Of a stretch of 64,000 nt of DNA, positions 17,706 to 28,901 are shown piece after piece (the first letter of the stretch is position 1; each line of letters opens with the position of its first letter). The notes under the pieces are model-generated. The model was given only the letters and a program-made list of their open reading frames with translations. It was not told the DNA's origin and ran no database searches. Position numbers and translations under genes: made by a program. Source of the stretch: Roseomonas nitratireducens (GTDB taxonomy: Bacteria > Pseudomonadota > Alphaproteobacteria > Acetobacterales > Acetobacteraceae); the NCBI RefSeq assembly GCF_017813355.1, contig NZ_JAGIYZ010000001.1, forward strand, positions 310,001 through 374,000, written 5' to 3'.

Positions 17706-19010
17706 TCACGGCTTCGATGCCGTCGCCGCACCGTTGATGCGCAATGTCGGGAAGACGTTCACGATACTCTCGGCCAGCACCTGCGGCGACCCGATGACCT
17801 CGATCATATGGATGCGGTCGACCTGATCGAGTTTCATGGCGTCCGGCCTGGCCAGTGCGATGCCGAGGAAAAAGTAGCCTGCGGAGAGCGTTACTGTCGC
17901 GTCGAAAGTCGCCTCCAGGCGCGTCCCGGCGCGCAAGTTCTTGATTTGCAACGTATCCGGAAACAGGACGTTCGTGACCAACACGACAGAACGCCCGGTT
18001 CGATCCTTGATGTAGAACCCCATGATCATCTCCTCGATGTCAGCGAGGACATCGATGAAGATGCGCAAAGCGAATTTGTCGCCCGAGCGAAGGACCGTGG
18101 TCAGCGCGCCGTTGCTCTCGACGCTGACCGCGGCCACGCGCGCCTGGCCGTCTCCGAACCGCGACGAGAAGTCGTGCGGCAGGGTGGCGAGCACCCGGTC
18201 GATATCCTGGCTGTCGCCCTGCGTCGCGACCTGGGCGGCCGGCGCGGGCCTTTCCGCGGCTTGTGCGCCGAACAGCAACTGGGAGTAGCGGAAGACAGCC
18301 TCTTCCGGGGCGCCGATGAAGTGGATGGCGCCCTTGTCGATGATCATCGTTTGGTCGCAGAACTCGGTCACGGTCGAGTAGTTGTGCGTGACGAAGACTA
18401 TGGTCGTGCCTTCGCGCTTGAACTCGCGGATCCGGTCGTAGCACTTGACGCCGAACTTGGCGTCCCCGACGGCCAGCCACTCGTCGATGATGAGCACCTC
18501 CGGCCGCATGGCGAAGGCGACCGCGAAGCTCAGTCGTGCCTGCATGCCGAGCGAATAGGTTCGGAACGGCCGGTCGATGAACTCGCCCAGTTCGCTGAAG
18601 GCGATGATCTCGTCGACCCGCTCGGTGATCTCGGCGCGGGACATGCCGAGACACAAGCCACCGAGGAAGATGTTCTCCCGCCCGGTCGCCTCGGCGCTGA
18701 AGCCGGTGCCAAGCTCCAGCACCTGCGAGATGCGCCCGCGGATCGTGATGGACCCGCCTGTCGGGTCGATCACGCCGGTCAGCAGCTTCAGGAGCGTGCT
18801 CTTGCCCGCGCCGTTGCGGCCGAGCACGCCGAGGATCTCGCCCTTGCCGACGTCGAAGCTGATGCCGTTGAGCGCATGGACATGATCGACGACCGGCTGG
18901 CGGCCGAACAACTCGCCCAGCACATCGCTCGACTTTCGGTAGATCTTGTAGGTCTTCTTCAGGTCCTGGACGCTGATCGCGGGCTCGCGCGCGACGGCCG
19001 GGACGCTCAC
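17706..19010 (-). CDS. wzt: Polysaccharide ABC exporter ATPase with C-terminal Wzt-like domain
   Basis: A 434-aa ATPase of an ABC-2 polysaccharide exporter. The nucleotide-binding domain covers about residues 10-260: Walker A GRNGAGKST, a signature region modified to YSLGMQARL as usual in Wzt/TagH proteins, Walker B EVLIIDEWLAVGD, and switch His in VFVTHNY. Residues about 290-430 form a beta-rich C-terminal domain (RVAAVSVESNGALTTVLRSGD onward) like the Wzt carbohydrate-binding domain that recognises the capped chain end. GTG 19010 overlaps the permease stop as GTGA. It works with the permease at 19007-19840 to carry the undecaprenol-linked glycan to the periplasm. Confidence 0.93.
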   Translation of the reverse strand: MSVPAVAREPAISVQDLKKTYKIYRKSSDVLGELFGRQPVVDHVHALNGISFDVGKGEILGVLGRNGAGKSTLLKLLTGVIDPTGGSITIRGRISQVLELGTGFSAEATGRENIFLGGLCLGMSRAEITERVDEIIAFSELGEFIDRPFRTYSLGMQARLSFAVAFAMRPEVLIIDEWLAVGDAKFGVKCYDRIREFKREGTTIVFVTHNYSTVTEFCDQTMIIDKGAIHFIGAPEEAVFRYSQLLFGAQAAERPAPAAQVATQGDSQDIDRVLATLPHDFSSRFGDGQARVAAVSVESNGALTTVLRSGDKFALRIFIDVLADIEEMIMGFYIKDRTGRSVVLVTNVLFPDTLQIKNLRAGTRLEATFDATVTLSAGYFFLGIALARPDAMKLDQVDRIHMIEVIGSPQVLAESIVNVFPTLRINGAATASKP

Positions 19011-19840
19011 AGCACATCTCCGAACCGGTTCTCGACGCGGCGGTAGACGGACAGCCCGACAAAGAGGAACAGGCCGGTCAGTGCCGCGAAGCCGACCCAG
19101 GCCGTCGGATTGGTGATACTGCCGAAGAAGGCGATGTCGCGATGCACCCAGATCGGATAGCTGAACGGGTTGAGGTAGAACACCCATTCCAGCCAGCCGA
19201 CGGTCGCGCCGGGAATGTACATGATCGGCGACAGAAACAGGCCGACCGAGAATACCATGACAATCATCTCGTTGAGATCACGAAGGAAGACCGCAAGGCT
19301 GGAGAGCAGAAGACACAAGCCAAGCACGTACAGACCGAACGCCATCCAGTAGACCGGCAGCAACAATGCGGTCCAGTGCGGCAGGCCGACAATTGCCAAG
19401 TGATAGACGAGGAAGACGAGCGTTGTAGTAACGATCAGCGGAGCCTCTGACAGGATCGTCTTGATCGGCAGCACCGCCGTCGGGAAGGCGACCTGGCGTA
19501 CCAGGCTCGGCTGCCCGGAAATGCTGACGACCGCACGCGAGAGCACCGCCTGGATGACCAGCCAGGGAATAAGACCGGACAGGAGCAGGGTCGTGTAGTC
19601 GCCCGGAAGATGGGCGATGTCCGACTGGCGCACGCGGAAGATGAAATTGAAGACGACGACGTAGACGCCCATCAGGAACAGCGGGCTGAACACCGCCCAG
19701 AAGGCGCCGAGCAGCCTGTCGGCATAGCGCTCGCGGATGTCGCGGCGTGCCATCTCCAGCACGAGATCGCGGTTCCTGACGAGGAAGCCGAATAGCGATG
19801 TCGACTGCAGATGAAGGGACGTCCGGGAGTGGCCGCTCAC
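19007..19840 (-). CDS. wzm: Polysaccharide ABC exporter permease (Wzm-like, ABC-2)
   Basis: A 277-aa ABC-2 transporter permease with about six hydrophobic segments. The N-terminal LVLEMARRDIRERYADRLLGAFWAV is the typical amphipathic entry of Wzm/TagG/KpsM proteins. Later segments include PLFLMGVYVVVFNFIF and FSVGLFLSPIMYIPGATVG, and the end reads VYRRVENRFGDVL. GTG 19840 is the start, overlapping the AsnB stop as GTGA; the open frame upstream of it lacks family character. It precedes the Wzt ATPase with a second 4-base overlap, so permease and ATPase are surely made together. Confidence 0.92.
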   Translation of the reverse strand: MSGHSRTSLHLQSTSLFGFLVRNRDLVLEMARRDIRERYADRLLGAFWAVFSPLFLMGVYVVVFNFIFRVRQSDIAHLPGDYTTLLLSGLIPWLVIQAVLSRAVVSISGQPSLVRQVAFPTAVLPIKTILSEAPLIVTTTLVFLVYHLAIVGLPHWTALLLPVYWMAFGLYVLGLCLLLSSLAVFLRDLNEMIVMVFSVGLFLSPIMYIPGATVGWLEWVFYLNPFSYPIWVHRDIAFFGSITNPTAWVGFAALTGLFLFVGLSVYRRVENRFGDVL

Positions 19841-21816
19841 GCCGCAGTCCTTCCCGGTACCGCAACGCGCTCTGTGTGACGTCCGCTGTCGCCGAGACGC
19901 GCGGCGGTTGGATGCGACAGGGCGGTCGGAGTATCGATCCACATCCTGAACCACATCTCGAGCATCAGCAGCGCCCAGATCCGGCTCGCCCAGTTCTCGC
20001 CGCCCATATGGCGGCCGAGCAGCGCGCGCACCTCGCCGATGTCGAAAAGGCCGCGGGCGCGCGCGGTCTCGCCGGTCAGCAGATCGTAGACGGCGTCCTT
20101 CAGTTCGGTGCGCAGCCAGCGATCGATGGGGACGCCAAAGCCCATCTTGGGCCGGTACAGGACGTCATGCGGCAGATAGGGCTCCATGGCCTGCTTCAGC
20201 AGCGACTTGGGCTCGTTGCCCTCGAAGCGCTGATCCTCCGGCACGGTGCAGGCCCAGGACAGCAGCTCATGGTCGAGGAATGGCGAGCGGCCCTCCAACC
20301 CGTGGGCCATGGTCGCGATGTCCATCTTCACCAGGAGATCGTCCGGCAAATAGGTATGCAGGTCGGCCCATTGTGCGCCCCAGGCGAAGGTCGGGGCGGC
20401 ATCGAAGAAGCGATCGAGCGCGTCGAGCGAGGAGCGGGCGAGGAAGTTGCGCATGTCGCCGGCATAAAGCTGGCCCTTCGCCGCATCCGAGAAATAGGCG
20501 ATGAAGGTTTCGTAGCGGCGCGACCGCGGCTCGAAGCGCCGCATCAGGGCCTGGCGGCCATGGCGGACCAGCTTGAAGCGGTCGAGCGCTCGCGGCGCCG
20601 CGCCGGCCAGCGCGGCCAGCGCCTTGCCGATCGGGCCCGGCAGGGCGGAATCGAGCCCGGCGAGCTGGCGGCAGGCGCGGTAGCGCGAATAGCCGAGGAA
20701 GGCCTCGTCGCCGCCGTCGCCGTTCAGCACGACGGTCACATGCTGGCGCGCGATCTTCGAGACGAGATAGCTCGGGACCGCCGAGGAATCGGCGTAGGGC
20801 TCGTTGTAGAGATAGACCAGGTCGTCGAGAATCTCGGCCGCGTTCGGGCGCACGACGAATTCCTCGTGCCTCGTGCCGTAGCGCTCGGCCACCATGCGCG
20901 CATAGGCGCGCTCGTCGTACTGGGCCTCGTCGAAGCCGATGGTGAAGGTCCGCACCGGCTGCTCGGACTGCATCGCCATGAAGGCGACGACGGCCGAGCT
21001 GTCGACGCCGCCGGACAGGAAGGCGCCAAGCGGCACGTCGGCGATCATGCGCAGGCGGGTCGCTTCGCGCAGATGTCCGTGCAGTTCCTCGATGAGCTGC
21101 TCGCGGGGGCGGCGAACCGCTTCGGCCGGCGTCGGCCAATCGAAGTAGCGCTGCGGCTCGCCCATGCGGCCGCGCCGGACCACGAGCATCGACGCCGGGG
21201 GCAGCTTCCGGACCCCGACGAAGGCCGATTGCGGCGAAGGCACATATTGGTATGTCAGGTAGTCGTGGATCGCCGAGAGGTCGGCCTCGCGCTTCATGCC
21301 CGGCCAGACCAGCAGCGACTTGATCTCGCTGCCGAAGACCAGCACGCCGTCGACGACCGCATAGGACAGCGGCTTCTTGCCGACCCGGTCGCGCGCCAGG
21401 ATGAACGTCTCCTCGCGCGCGTCATGCAGCGCGTACGCGAACATGCCGCGCAGCCTGTGCACCACATCGGCGCCCCACTGGCGATAGCCATGCAGGATCA
21501 CTTCGGTGTCGGAGCTGGTGCGGAAGACGTGGCCGAGGGCGCGCAACTCCTCGCGCACCTCCTGGAAATTGTAGATTTCGCCATTGAAGACAATGGCCAG
21601 CTGCCCGTCATCCGAGAGCATCGGCTGGTGGGCGTTGCTCGACAGGTCGATGATCGACAGCCGCGCATGGGCGAGCCCGACGCCCGGCCCGGTCCAGGTC
21701 TGGAGCGCGTCGGGGCCGCGATGGCTGATCGTGTTGATCTGGCGGCTCAGAAGCTCGTCGCTGTCGGCACGGATGCCGCGATCCGTGAGCGAGAAGTAGC
21801 CGGCGATGCCGCACAT
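19837..21816 (-). CDS. asnB: Asparagine synthase (glutamine-hydrolysing), AsnB family
   Basis: A 659-aa glutamine amidotransferase. The start is set by the catalytic Cys2 in MCGIAGYF; the frame runs a little further upstream but processing or initiation must expose this Cys. The glutaminase half shows SHRGPDA and FNGEIYNF, and the synthetase half has the PP-loop LSGGVDSSAVVAFM near residue 265, then NGDGGDEAFLGYSRY. Paralogues in polysaccharide loci often amidate uronic acids rather than make free asparagine. Here it lies directly between a UDP-uronate epimerase and the exporter, so glycan amidation is plausible (inference). Confidence 0.92.
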   Translation of the reverse strand: MCGIAGYFSLTDRGIRADSDELLSRQINTISHRGPDALQTWTGPGVGLAHARLSIIDLSSNAHQPMLSDDGQLAIVFNGEIYNFQEVREELRALGHVFRTSSDTEVILHGYRQWGADVVHRLRGMFAYALHDAREETFILARDRVGKKPLSYAVVDGVLVFGSEIKSLLVWPGMKREADLSAIHDYLTYQYVPSPQSAFVGVRKLPPASMLVVRRGRMGEPQRYFDWPTPAEAVRRPREQLIEELHGHLREATRLRMIADVPLGAFLSGGVDSSAVVAFMAMQSEQPVRTFTIGFDEAQYDERAYARMVAERYGTRHEEFVVRPNAAEILDDLVYLYNEPYADSSAVPSYLVSKIARQHVTVVLNGDGGDEAFLGYSRYRACRQLAGLDSALPGPIGKALAALAGAAPRALDRFKLVRHGRQALMRRFEPRSRRYETFIAYFSDAAKGQLYAGDMRNFLARSSLDALDRFFDAAPTFAWGAQWADLHTYLPDDLLVKMDIATMAHGLEGRSPFLDHELLSWACTVPEDQRFEGNEPKSLLKQAMEPYLPHDVLYRPKMGFGVPIDRWLRTELKDAVYDLLTGETARARGLFDIGEVRALLGRHMGGENWASRIWALLMLEMWFRMWIDTPTALSHPTAARLGDSGRHTERVAVPGRTAA

Positions 21817-21898
21817 GAGCCGATCGTCCCCAAGCCCCTGGTTCGCGCGGGGCGTAAGTGCCTCGCCCTGCTGCGTCACGTCAAGGTTGGAGGCCGGG

Positions 21899-22921
21899 TC
21901 ACACCCGGTAGTAGTCCCGGTACCAGTCGACGAAGGCCTGCACGCCCGTCTTCACCGGTGTCGTCGGCCGATAGCCTGTCGCCGCTTCCAGCCTGCTGAC
22001 GTCCGCACAGGTATCGGGCACGTCGCCGGGCTGCAAGGGCAGATATTCCTTGATGGCCTTGACGCCGAGCGCATCCTCGATCGCCTCGATATAGGCCAGC
22101 AGCGGCACCGGGGTGCTGTTGCCGATGTTGTAGACCCGGTAGGGCGCGTTCGAGGTCGCGATGTCCGCCTTGGCGGGGTTCCAGGACGGATCCGGCGCGG
22201 CGACCGCGTCGGACGCGCGGATCACGCCCTCGGCGATGTCCTCCACATAGGTGAAGTCGCGGGTATGGTTGCCGCCGTTGAACAGCTTGATCGGCTTGCC
22301 TTCGATCATGTTCTTGGTGAACAGGAACAGCGCCATGTCGGGCCGTCCCCAGGGTCCGTAGACCGTGAAGAAGCGCAGTCCCGTGGTCGGCAGGCCGAAC
22401 AGATGGCTGTAGGAATGCGCCATCAGCTCATTGGCGCGCTTGGTGGCCGCGTAGAACTGCAGCGGGTGGCCGACGCCGTCATTCTCGCTGAAGGGCAGGG
22501 CGGTCGAGGCGCCGTAGACGCTGGAGGTCGAGGCATATGTCAGATGCGGCACCTGCGCATGGCGACAGGCTTCCAGCATGTTGGTGAAGGCGACGATGTT
22601 GGCCTGCACATAGTCGTGGGGGTGAGTGATGCTGTGGCGCACCCCCGCCTGAGCGGCGAGGTGGATGACGCGGTCGAACTTGTGGGCAGCGAACAGGTCC
22701 GCCACCACCTTGCCGTCGGCGAGGTCGCCGCGCACGAAGTTCCAGCTGCCCTGCCTGGCGTCCTTGCCGATCAGCGCCAGCCGCGCCTCCTTGAGCAGCG
22801 GGTCGTAGTAGCTGTTCACCGAGTCGATGCCCGTGACGATGTCGCCGCGCGCCAGCAGCTTGCGGCAGACATGCGACGCGATGAATCCGGCCGCGCCTGT
22901 GACGAGCACCTTTTGCATCAA
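21899..22921 (-). CDS. UDP-glucuronate 4-epimerase family protein
   Basis: A 340-aa extended short-chain dehydrogenase/epimerase. NAD-binding glycines are in [14 protein letters not shown], the catalytic Ser/Tyr/Lys in STSSVYG and YAATKRANE, and the stretch [22 protein letters not shown] is characteristic of UDP-glucuronate 4-epimerases (LspL/CapI type). It would make UDP-galacturonate from UDP-glucuronate; UDP-GlcNAc-uronate is an alternative because the neighbouring dehydrogenase is of the WbpO/TviB kind, and TviB-TviC pairs are known. It lies 21 bases after that dehydrogenase and 82 bases before asnB. Confidence 0.9.
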   Translation of the reverse strand: MMQKVLVTGAAGFIASHVCRKLLARGDIVTGIDSVNSYYDPLLKEARLALIGKDARQGSWNFVRGDLADGKVVADLFAAHKFDRVIHLAAQAGVRHSITHPHDYVQANIVAFTNMLEACRHAQVPHLTYASTSSVYGASTALPFSENDGVGHPLQFYAATKRANELMAHSYSHLFGLPTTGLRFFTVYGPWGRPDMALFLFTKNMIEGKPIKLFNGGNHTRDFTYVEDIAEGVIRASDAVAAPDPSWNPAKADIATSNAPYRVYNIGNSTPVPLLAYIEAIEDALGVKAIKEYLPLQPGDVPDTCADVSRLEAATGYRPTTPVKTGVQAFVDWYRDYYRV

Positions 22922-22942
22922 TTTCTTCCCCGCACGACGCCG

Positions 22943-24220
<1,278 letters not shown>

Positions 24221-24249
24221 AAGCTCAAAGCCTCACGCTGAAGCCGGGC

Positions 24250-24279
24250 TTGTTAGACTCTTTCCGACACGGCTAGCAA
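24250..24279 (-). promoter_or_regulatory. Possible promoter of the leftward polysaccharide operon
   Basis: The 432-base gap at 24221-24652 separates the divergent dehydrogenase and gmd genes. On the minus strand it contains TTGCTA (24274-24279) and TAACAA (24250-24255) 18 bases apart, about 30 bases before the dehydrogenase start. Match to sigma-70 is moderate. The rest of the gap has no convincing gene, repeat or terminator; short open frames there resemble nothing known. Confidence 0.35.
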
Positions 24280-24652
24280 GGTCAGCGCTCGGAAGGCCAA
24301 GCCTCCTCAGAGCCTTGTTTGGACGGCCCCTTCGACGCCAGGTCGGTTTGCCGTTCGGCGCCGCGGTCGGGTGCGGTCATGTGCTCGGCCTGTCTATGCG
24401 GCCCCCGACCGTGCCGCGCCCGGTGCAGGCGGGGCGCTCGGCGAAGACCTGGCTCCTGGAGGTCCTGCCCCCCGCCGGCGATCCGCCTGATCAGTGCCGT
24501 AATGCAGGCATTGCGGCGCCTGGTCGGGTACCGCGGATGACGCCGCCGGCCGTGATTGGACGGTCCACCCGCCCGCGCTGTATCCCGCATGAGTCCCTGA
24601 GCGCCGTTCCGCCCGCGCATCGTCGCCCGGCGGCACCATCGGAAGGAAGCAG

Positions 24653-25726
24653 ATGTCGCGTCAACGCAAGGTCGCCCTCGTCACCGGGATCACCGGCCAG
24701 GACGGTTCCTACCTCGCCGAGTTGCTGCTCGCGAAGGGCTACGAGGTGCACGGCATCAAGCGCCGTTCCTCCTCCTTCAACACGGGCCGGGTCGACCACC
24801 TGTACCGCGACAGGCACGAGCCCGGCGGCGCCTCCTTCGCCCTGCACTACGGCGACCTGACGGATGCGACGAACCTGATCCGCATCCTCGCCCAGGTGCA
24901 GCCGACCGAGATCTACAACCTCGGCGCCCAGAGCCACGTTGCCGTGTCCTTCGAGACGCCTGAATACACCGCGAATTCCGACGCGCTCGGCACGCTCCGC
25001 ATGCTCGAGGCGATCCGCATCCTCGGCATGGAGAAGGCGACGCGCTTCTACCAGGCCTCGACCTCCGAACTCTACGGCAAGGCGCAGGCCGTGCCGCAGG
25101 ACGAGACGACGCCCTTCTACCCGCGCAGCCCCTACGCGGCGGCGAAGCTCTATGCCTACTGGATCGTGGTGAACTACCGGGAGGCCTACGGCATCCACGC
25201 CTCCAACGGCGTGCTGTTCAACCACGAAAGCCCCCGCCGCGGCGAAACCTTCGTCACGCGCAAGATCACGCGTGCCGTCGCCGCCATCAGCCTCGGCAAG
25301 CAGGAGTGCCTCTGGCTCGGGAACCTCGACGCGCGGCGCGACTGGGGCCATGCGAGGGATTTCGTCGAGGGCATGTGGCGCATCCTCCAGCAGGAGACTG
25401 CGGACGACTACGTCCTCGCCACGGGGGAGACCCACACGGTCCGCCACTTCTGCGACCTCGCCTTCGGGGAGGCCGGCATGGCGCTCGAATGGCGCGGGCA
25501 GGGGGTGGAGGAGGTCGGCATCGACAAGGCCACGGGCCGCGTCGTGGTGCGCGTCGATCCCATCTATTTCCGCCCGACCGAGGTCGAGCTGCTGATCGGC
25601 AACCCGGCCAAGGCGAAGCGCGTGCTCGGCTGGTCGCACACGGTGAAGCTGCCGGAGCTGGTCTCCGAGATGGTCGCCTCCGACCTCGCGCTGATGCGCG
25701 GGGAGTCCGGCCCCGATGATGGATGA
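24653..25726 (+). CDS. gmd: GDP-mannose 4,6-dehydratase
   Basis: A 357-aa extended SDR that turns GDP-mannose into GDP-4-keto-6-deoxymannose. Family marks: NADP-binding [21 protein letters not shown], the strongly conserved [18 protein letters not shown], catalytic Ser/Tyr/Lys around QASTSELYG and [10 protein letters not shown], and [21 protein letters not shown] 24653 has GGAAGGA upstream. The GDP-fucose synthase gene overlaps its end by 11 bases, so the pair makes GDP-L-fucose for the surface polysaccharide. The rightward group continues with dTDP-rhamnose genes. The GDP-mannose source is not in the window. Confidence 0.96.
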   Translation: MSRQRKVALVTGITGQDGSYLAELLLAKGYEVHGIKRRSSSFNTGRVDHLYRDRHEPGGASFALHYGDLTDATNLIRILAQVQPTEIYNLGAQSHVAVSFETPEYTANSDALGTLRMLEAIRILGMEKATRFYQASTSELYGKAQAVPQDETTPFYPRSPYAAAKLYAYWIVVNYREAYGIHASNGVLFNHESPRRGETFVTRKITRAVAAISLGKQECLWLGNLDARRDWGHARDFVEGMWRILQQETADDYVLATGETHTVRHFCDLAFGEAGMALEWRGQGVEEVGIDKATGRVVVRVDPIYFRPTEVELLIGNPAKAKRVLGWSHTVKLPELVSEMVASDLALMRGESGPDDG

Positions 25727-26693
25727 CGCCGCGCCCGCGACGCCGTCCGAGGTCTTCGCGCTCGCCGGCGCGCGGATCTATGTGGCGGGCCATCGCGGCA
25801 TGGTGGGCTCTGCCTGCGCGCGGCGCCTCGCGGCGCTCGGCGCCGAGGTGCTGACCTCCGACCGCGCCACGGTCGACCTCCGCCGCCAGGCGGAGGTGGA
25901 GGCCTTCATGGCGCGGACGAAGCCGGACGCCGTCGTGGTCGCCGCCGCCAAGGTGGGGGGGATCCTCGCCAACGACACGCTGCCGGCCGAGTTCCTCTAC
26001 GACAACCTGATGATCGAGGCGAACCTGGTCGAGGCGGCGCACCGCGCCGGCGTCAACCGGATGCTCTTCCTCGGGTCCTCCTGCATCTATCCGCGGGAAG
26101 CCGCGAACCCGATCGGCGAGGACGCGCTGCTGACCGGCCCGCTCGAGAGCACCAACGAGTGGTACGCCATCGCCAAGATCGCCGGCATCAAGCTGTGCCA
26201 GGCCTACCGCAAGCAGCACGGGCGCGACTACATCGCCGCCATGCCGTGCAACCTCTATGGCCCCGGCGACTATTTCCACCCCGAGCTCAGCCACGTCATC
26301 CCCGCCCTGCTGCAGCGCTTCCACGCCGCCGCGCGGGAAGGGGCCGAGGTCGTGACCTGCTGGGGCACCGGCCGCCCGCGGCGCGAGTTCATGCATGTGG
26401 ACGACGTGGCCGATGCCTGCGCCTTCCTGCTGCGCCACTATTCCGGCGAGGGGCACCTCAACATCGGCACGGGCAGCGACATCACCATCGCCGAGCTCGC
26501 CAACGGGATCGCCCGCGTCACCGGATTCGCCGGCCGGATCGACTGGGACACCTCCAGGCCCGACGGCACGATGCTGAAGCGCATGGACGTCGCCCGCATC
26601 AACGCCATGGGCTGGCGCGCGCGAATCGGCCTCCGCGAGGGGCTCGAAGGCACCTATCGCTGGTTCCTCGACCAGCGTGAGGTCCGGCACTGA
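25716..26693 (+). CDS. fcl: GDP-L-fucose synthase
   Basis: A 325-aa epimerase-reductase that converts GDP-4-keto-6-deoxymannose to GDP-L-fucose. It shows [18 protein letters not shown] (NADP site), LGSSCIYP, the catalytic [10 protein letters not shown] and the nucleotide-binding region [21 protein letters not shown], all typical of Fcl/WcaG. Start ATG 25716 overlaps gmd by 11 bases; two adjacent ATG codons are available. It is downstream of gmd in the same transcript. A small uncertain frame overlaps its last 17 bases. Confidence 0.95.
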   Translation: MMDDAAPATPSEVFALAGARIYVAGHRGMVGSACARRLAALGAEVLTSDRATVDLRRQAEVEAFMARTKPDAVVVAAAKVGGILANDTLPAEFLYDNLMIEANLVEAAHRAGVNRMLFLGSSCIYPREAANPIGEDALLTGPLESTNEWYAIAKIAGIKLCQAYRKQHGRDYIAAMPCNLYGPGDYFHPELSHVIPALLQRFHAAAREGAEVVTCWGTGRPRREFMHVDDVADACAFLLRHYSGEGHLNIGTGSDITIAELANGIARVTGFAGRIDWDTSRPDGTMLKRMDVARINAMGWRARIGLREGLEGTYRWFLDQREVRH

Positions 26694-26892
26694 CCGCGCC
26701 GCCTATCGGCGCTGGCATGCCTGGGCGGCGGGCTACCGGGCGGCGGTGCTGGCGCGGCGGGGTCAGGCGGGCGCGGCGCTCGGCGTCGCCGCGGCGGCCT
26801 TCGGGCGGGATGCACTGTGGCCCGCGCGCTTCCTCGCCCAGGCGGCGGGTCATTTGGCTGGCCGGGCGGGGCGGCGCGGCGCCGCTGTCTAG
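26677..26892 (+). CDS. Small hypothetical protein (71 aa)
   Basis: Uncertain small gene between fcl and rfbB. It starts at GTG 26677 inside the fcl end and encodes an Ala/Arg-rich helical sequence (YRRWHAWAAGYRAAVLARRG, then ALGVAAAAFGRDALWPARFLA). The pattern recalls the helical tails found at the ends of some glycosyltransferases, so it may be the last remnant of a lost gene. No domain is recognised. It keeps the operon contiguous: without it the fcl-rfbB gap would be 258 bases in an otherwise tightly packed cluster. Confidence 0.4.
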   Translation: MRSGTDRAAYRRWHAWAAGYRAAVLARRGQAGAALGVAAAAFGRDALWPARFLAQAAGHLAGRAGRRGAAV

Positions 26893-26951
26893 ATGCTGCC
26901 GCTTTGGTTCCGTATTGCTGGGCGCCTGACCAGCCTCGGACCCCTCCCGGC

Positions 26952-28013
26952 ATGACCCTTCTGATCACCGGCGGCTTCGGCTTCATCGGCTCGGCCGTGA
27001 TGCGCCGCCTGCTCTCGACCTCGGACGAGGTCGTCGTGAACCTCGACCGCATGACCTACGCGGCGAGCCCGGAGAGCCTCGGCGACTGGCTGCGCCATCC
27101 GCGCCATGTCCATGTGCAGGCCGACATCTGCGACCCGGGCGCGGTGCGGCAGGTCTTCGCCACGCACCGGCCGACCCGCGTGATGCACCTCGCGGCCGAA
27201 TCGCATGTCGACCGCTCGATCGACGGCCCGGCGGAATTCATCCGCACCAACGTGGTCGGCACGCAGGTCCTGCTGGAAGCCGCGCGGGAACACTGGGCGG
27301 CGCTCGACGCGGCGGGGAAGGGCGCGTTCCGCTTCCACCACGTCTCGACGGACGAGGTGTTCGGCTCGCTCGAAAGCCGCGACGACCCGCCCTTCGACGA
27401 ACATACGCGCTACGACCCGCGCAGCCCCTATTCGGCCTCCAAGGCGGCGTCCGATCATCTCGTGCGGGCCTGGCAGCACACCTACGGGATGCCGACCTTC
27501 GTCACCAACACGACGAACAACTACGGGCCCTGGCAGTTCCCGGAAAAGCTGATTCCACTCGTCGCGCTGAACGCGCTCGAGGGCCGGCCGCTGCCGGTCT
27601 ATGGCGATGGATCGAACATCCGCGACTGGATCCATGTCGAGGACCATGCGGAAGCGCTGGTGCTCGCCCTGTTCCGCGGCGTGCCGGGGGCGACCTATTG
27701 CCTCGGCCCGCGGCAGGAACGCACGAATCTCGAGGTGGTGCGCGCCATCTGCGCCACGCTCGACCGGCTCCGCCCCGACCCGGCCGGCCCGCGGGAGAGG
27801 CTGATAACCTTCGTGAAGGACCGGCCGGGGCATGATTTCCGCTACGCGATGGACCCCTCCGGCGCGGAGGCCGCCCTCGGCTGGCGCGCCCGCCGCGATT
27901 TCGAGACCGGATTGACGGAAACCATCGCCTGGTATCTGGATCACGAGGCCTGGTGGCGGCCGATCCGGGAGAAGCGCTATGCGGGCCAGCGGCTCGGGGG
28001 TGTGAAGGCGTGA
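26952..28013 (+). CDS. rfbB: dTDP-glucose 4,6-dehydratase
   Basis: A 353-aa SDR that makes dTDP-4-keto-6-deoxyglucose, the second step of dTDP-L-rhamnose synthesis. Seen: [31 protein letters not shown], the active-site STDEVFGSL with Asp and Glu, and [15 protein letters not shown], followed by [18 protein letters not shown] 26952 begins the conserved N-terminus; the upstream in-frame extension overlaps the small gene and is not family-like. No clear ribosome site is visible. Its stop overlaps the rfbA start as GTGA. It belongs to a compact rfbBACD set. Confidence 0.96.
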   Translation: MTLLITGGFGFIGSAVMRRLLSTSDEVVVNLDRMTYAASPESLGDWLRHPRHVHVQADICDPGAVRQVFATHRPTRVMHLAAESHVDRSIDGPAEFIRTNVVGTQVLLEAAREHWAALDAAGKGAFRFHHVSTDEVFGSLESRDDPPFDEHTRYDPRSPYSASKAASDHLVRAWQHTYGMPTFVTNTTNNYGPWQFPEKLIPLVALNALEGRPLPVYGDGSNIRDWIHVEDHAEALVLALFRGVPGATYCLGPRQERTNLEVVRAICATLDRLRPDPAGPRERLITFVKDRPGHDFRYAMDPSGAEAALGWRARRDFETGLTETIAWYLDHEAWWRPIREKRYAGQRLGGVKA

Positions 28014-28891
28014 AGGGCATTCTGCTCGCCGGCGGGTCCGGCACGAGGCTGCATCCGATGACGCTCGCCGCGTCGAAGCAGCTGCTGCCGGTGTACGACA
28101 AGCCGATGGTCTACTACCCGCTGGGCACGCTGATGCTGGCGGGCATCCGGGACATCCTGCTGATCTCCACGCCCGCCGACCTGCCGGCCTTCCGCCGCCT
28201 GCTGGGCGACGGGTCGCAGTTCGGCGTCGCCATCTCCTACGCCGAGCAGCCGCGGCCCGAGGGCATCGCCCAGGCCTTCCAGATCGGCGCCGACTGGATC
28301 GGGGGGGAGGCCTGCGCGCTCGCGCTCGGCGACAACATCATCTACGGCGACGGCCTGCCCGTGCAGCTCCAGGCCGCCGCGCGCCGCGCCCTGGAAGGGG
28401 AGGCGACGATCTTCGGCTACCGCGTCGCCGACCCCGAACGCTACGGCGTCGCGGAATTCGACGCCGAGGGGCGGGTGCTCTCGATCGAGGAGAAGCCCGC
28501 GCAGCCGAAATCCGACTGGGCGGTGATCGGGCTGTACTTCTACGACAAGCGCGTCACGGCGCTGGCGCGCGACCTCGCCCCCTCCGGGCGCGGGGAACTC
28601 GAGATCACCGACCTCAACAAGGTCTATCTCGGCCTGGGGTCGCTGCGCGCCGAGCAGATGGGCCGCGGCTGCGCCTGGCTCGATGCCGGCACGCCGGGCT
28701 CGCTGCTGCAGGCCGCGCTCTTCGTGCAGACGGTGCAGGACCGCCAGGGGCTGCAGGTCGGTTGCCCGGAGGAGATCGCCTTCCGCATGGGCTTCATCGA
28801 CGCCGCCGCGCTGGCCGACCGTGCCGCGGCGCTCGGCAAGACCGCCTATGGCGCCTATCTGCGCGGGCTCGCGGAAGGCCGGCTGACGTGA
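28010..28891 (+). CDS. rfbA: Glucose-1-phosphate thymidylyltransferase
   Basis: A 293-aa nucleotidyltransferase that joins glucose-1-phosphate and dTTP to dTDP-glucose, entering the rhamnose pathway. The signature [30 protein letters not shown] is at the N-terminus (LAGGSGTRL binds the nucleotide), followed later by ALGDNIIYG and the conserved EIEEKP-like [15 protein letters not shown], and [12 protein letters not shown] near residue 225. The start is GTG 28010, overlapping rfbB. The end is 10 bases before rfbC. Confidence 0.96.
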   Translation: MKGILLAGGSGTRLHPMTLAASKQLLPVYDKPMVYYPLGTLMLAGIRDILLISTPADLPAFRRLLGDGSQFGVAISYAEQPRPEGIAQAFQIGADWIGGEACALALGDNIIYGDGLPVQLQAAARRALEGEATIFGYRVADPERYGVAEFDAEGRVLSIEEKPAQPKSDWAVIGLYFYDKRVTALARDLAPSGRGELEITDLNKVYLGLGSLRAEQMGRGCAWLDAGTPGSLLQAALFVQTVQDRQGLQVGCPEEIAFRMGFIDAAALADRAAALGKTAYGAYLRGLAEGRLT

Positions 28892-28901
28892 TCCGCGGCG
28901 G

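Noticed and set aside
24221-24652. Short open frames in the gap between the dehydrogenase and gmd
   Set aside because: Compositionally random, no start context or family; only a weak promoter was kept.
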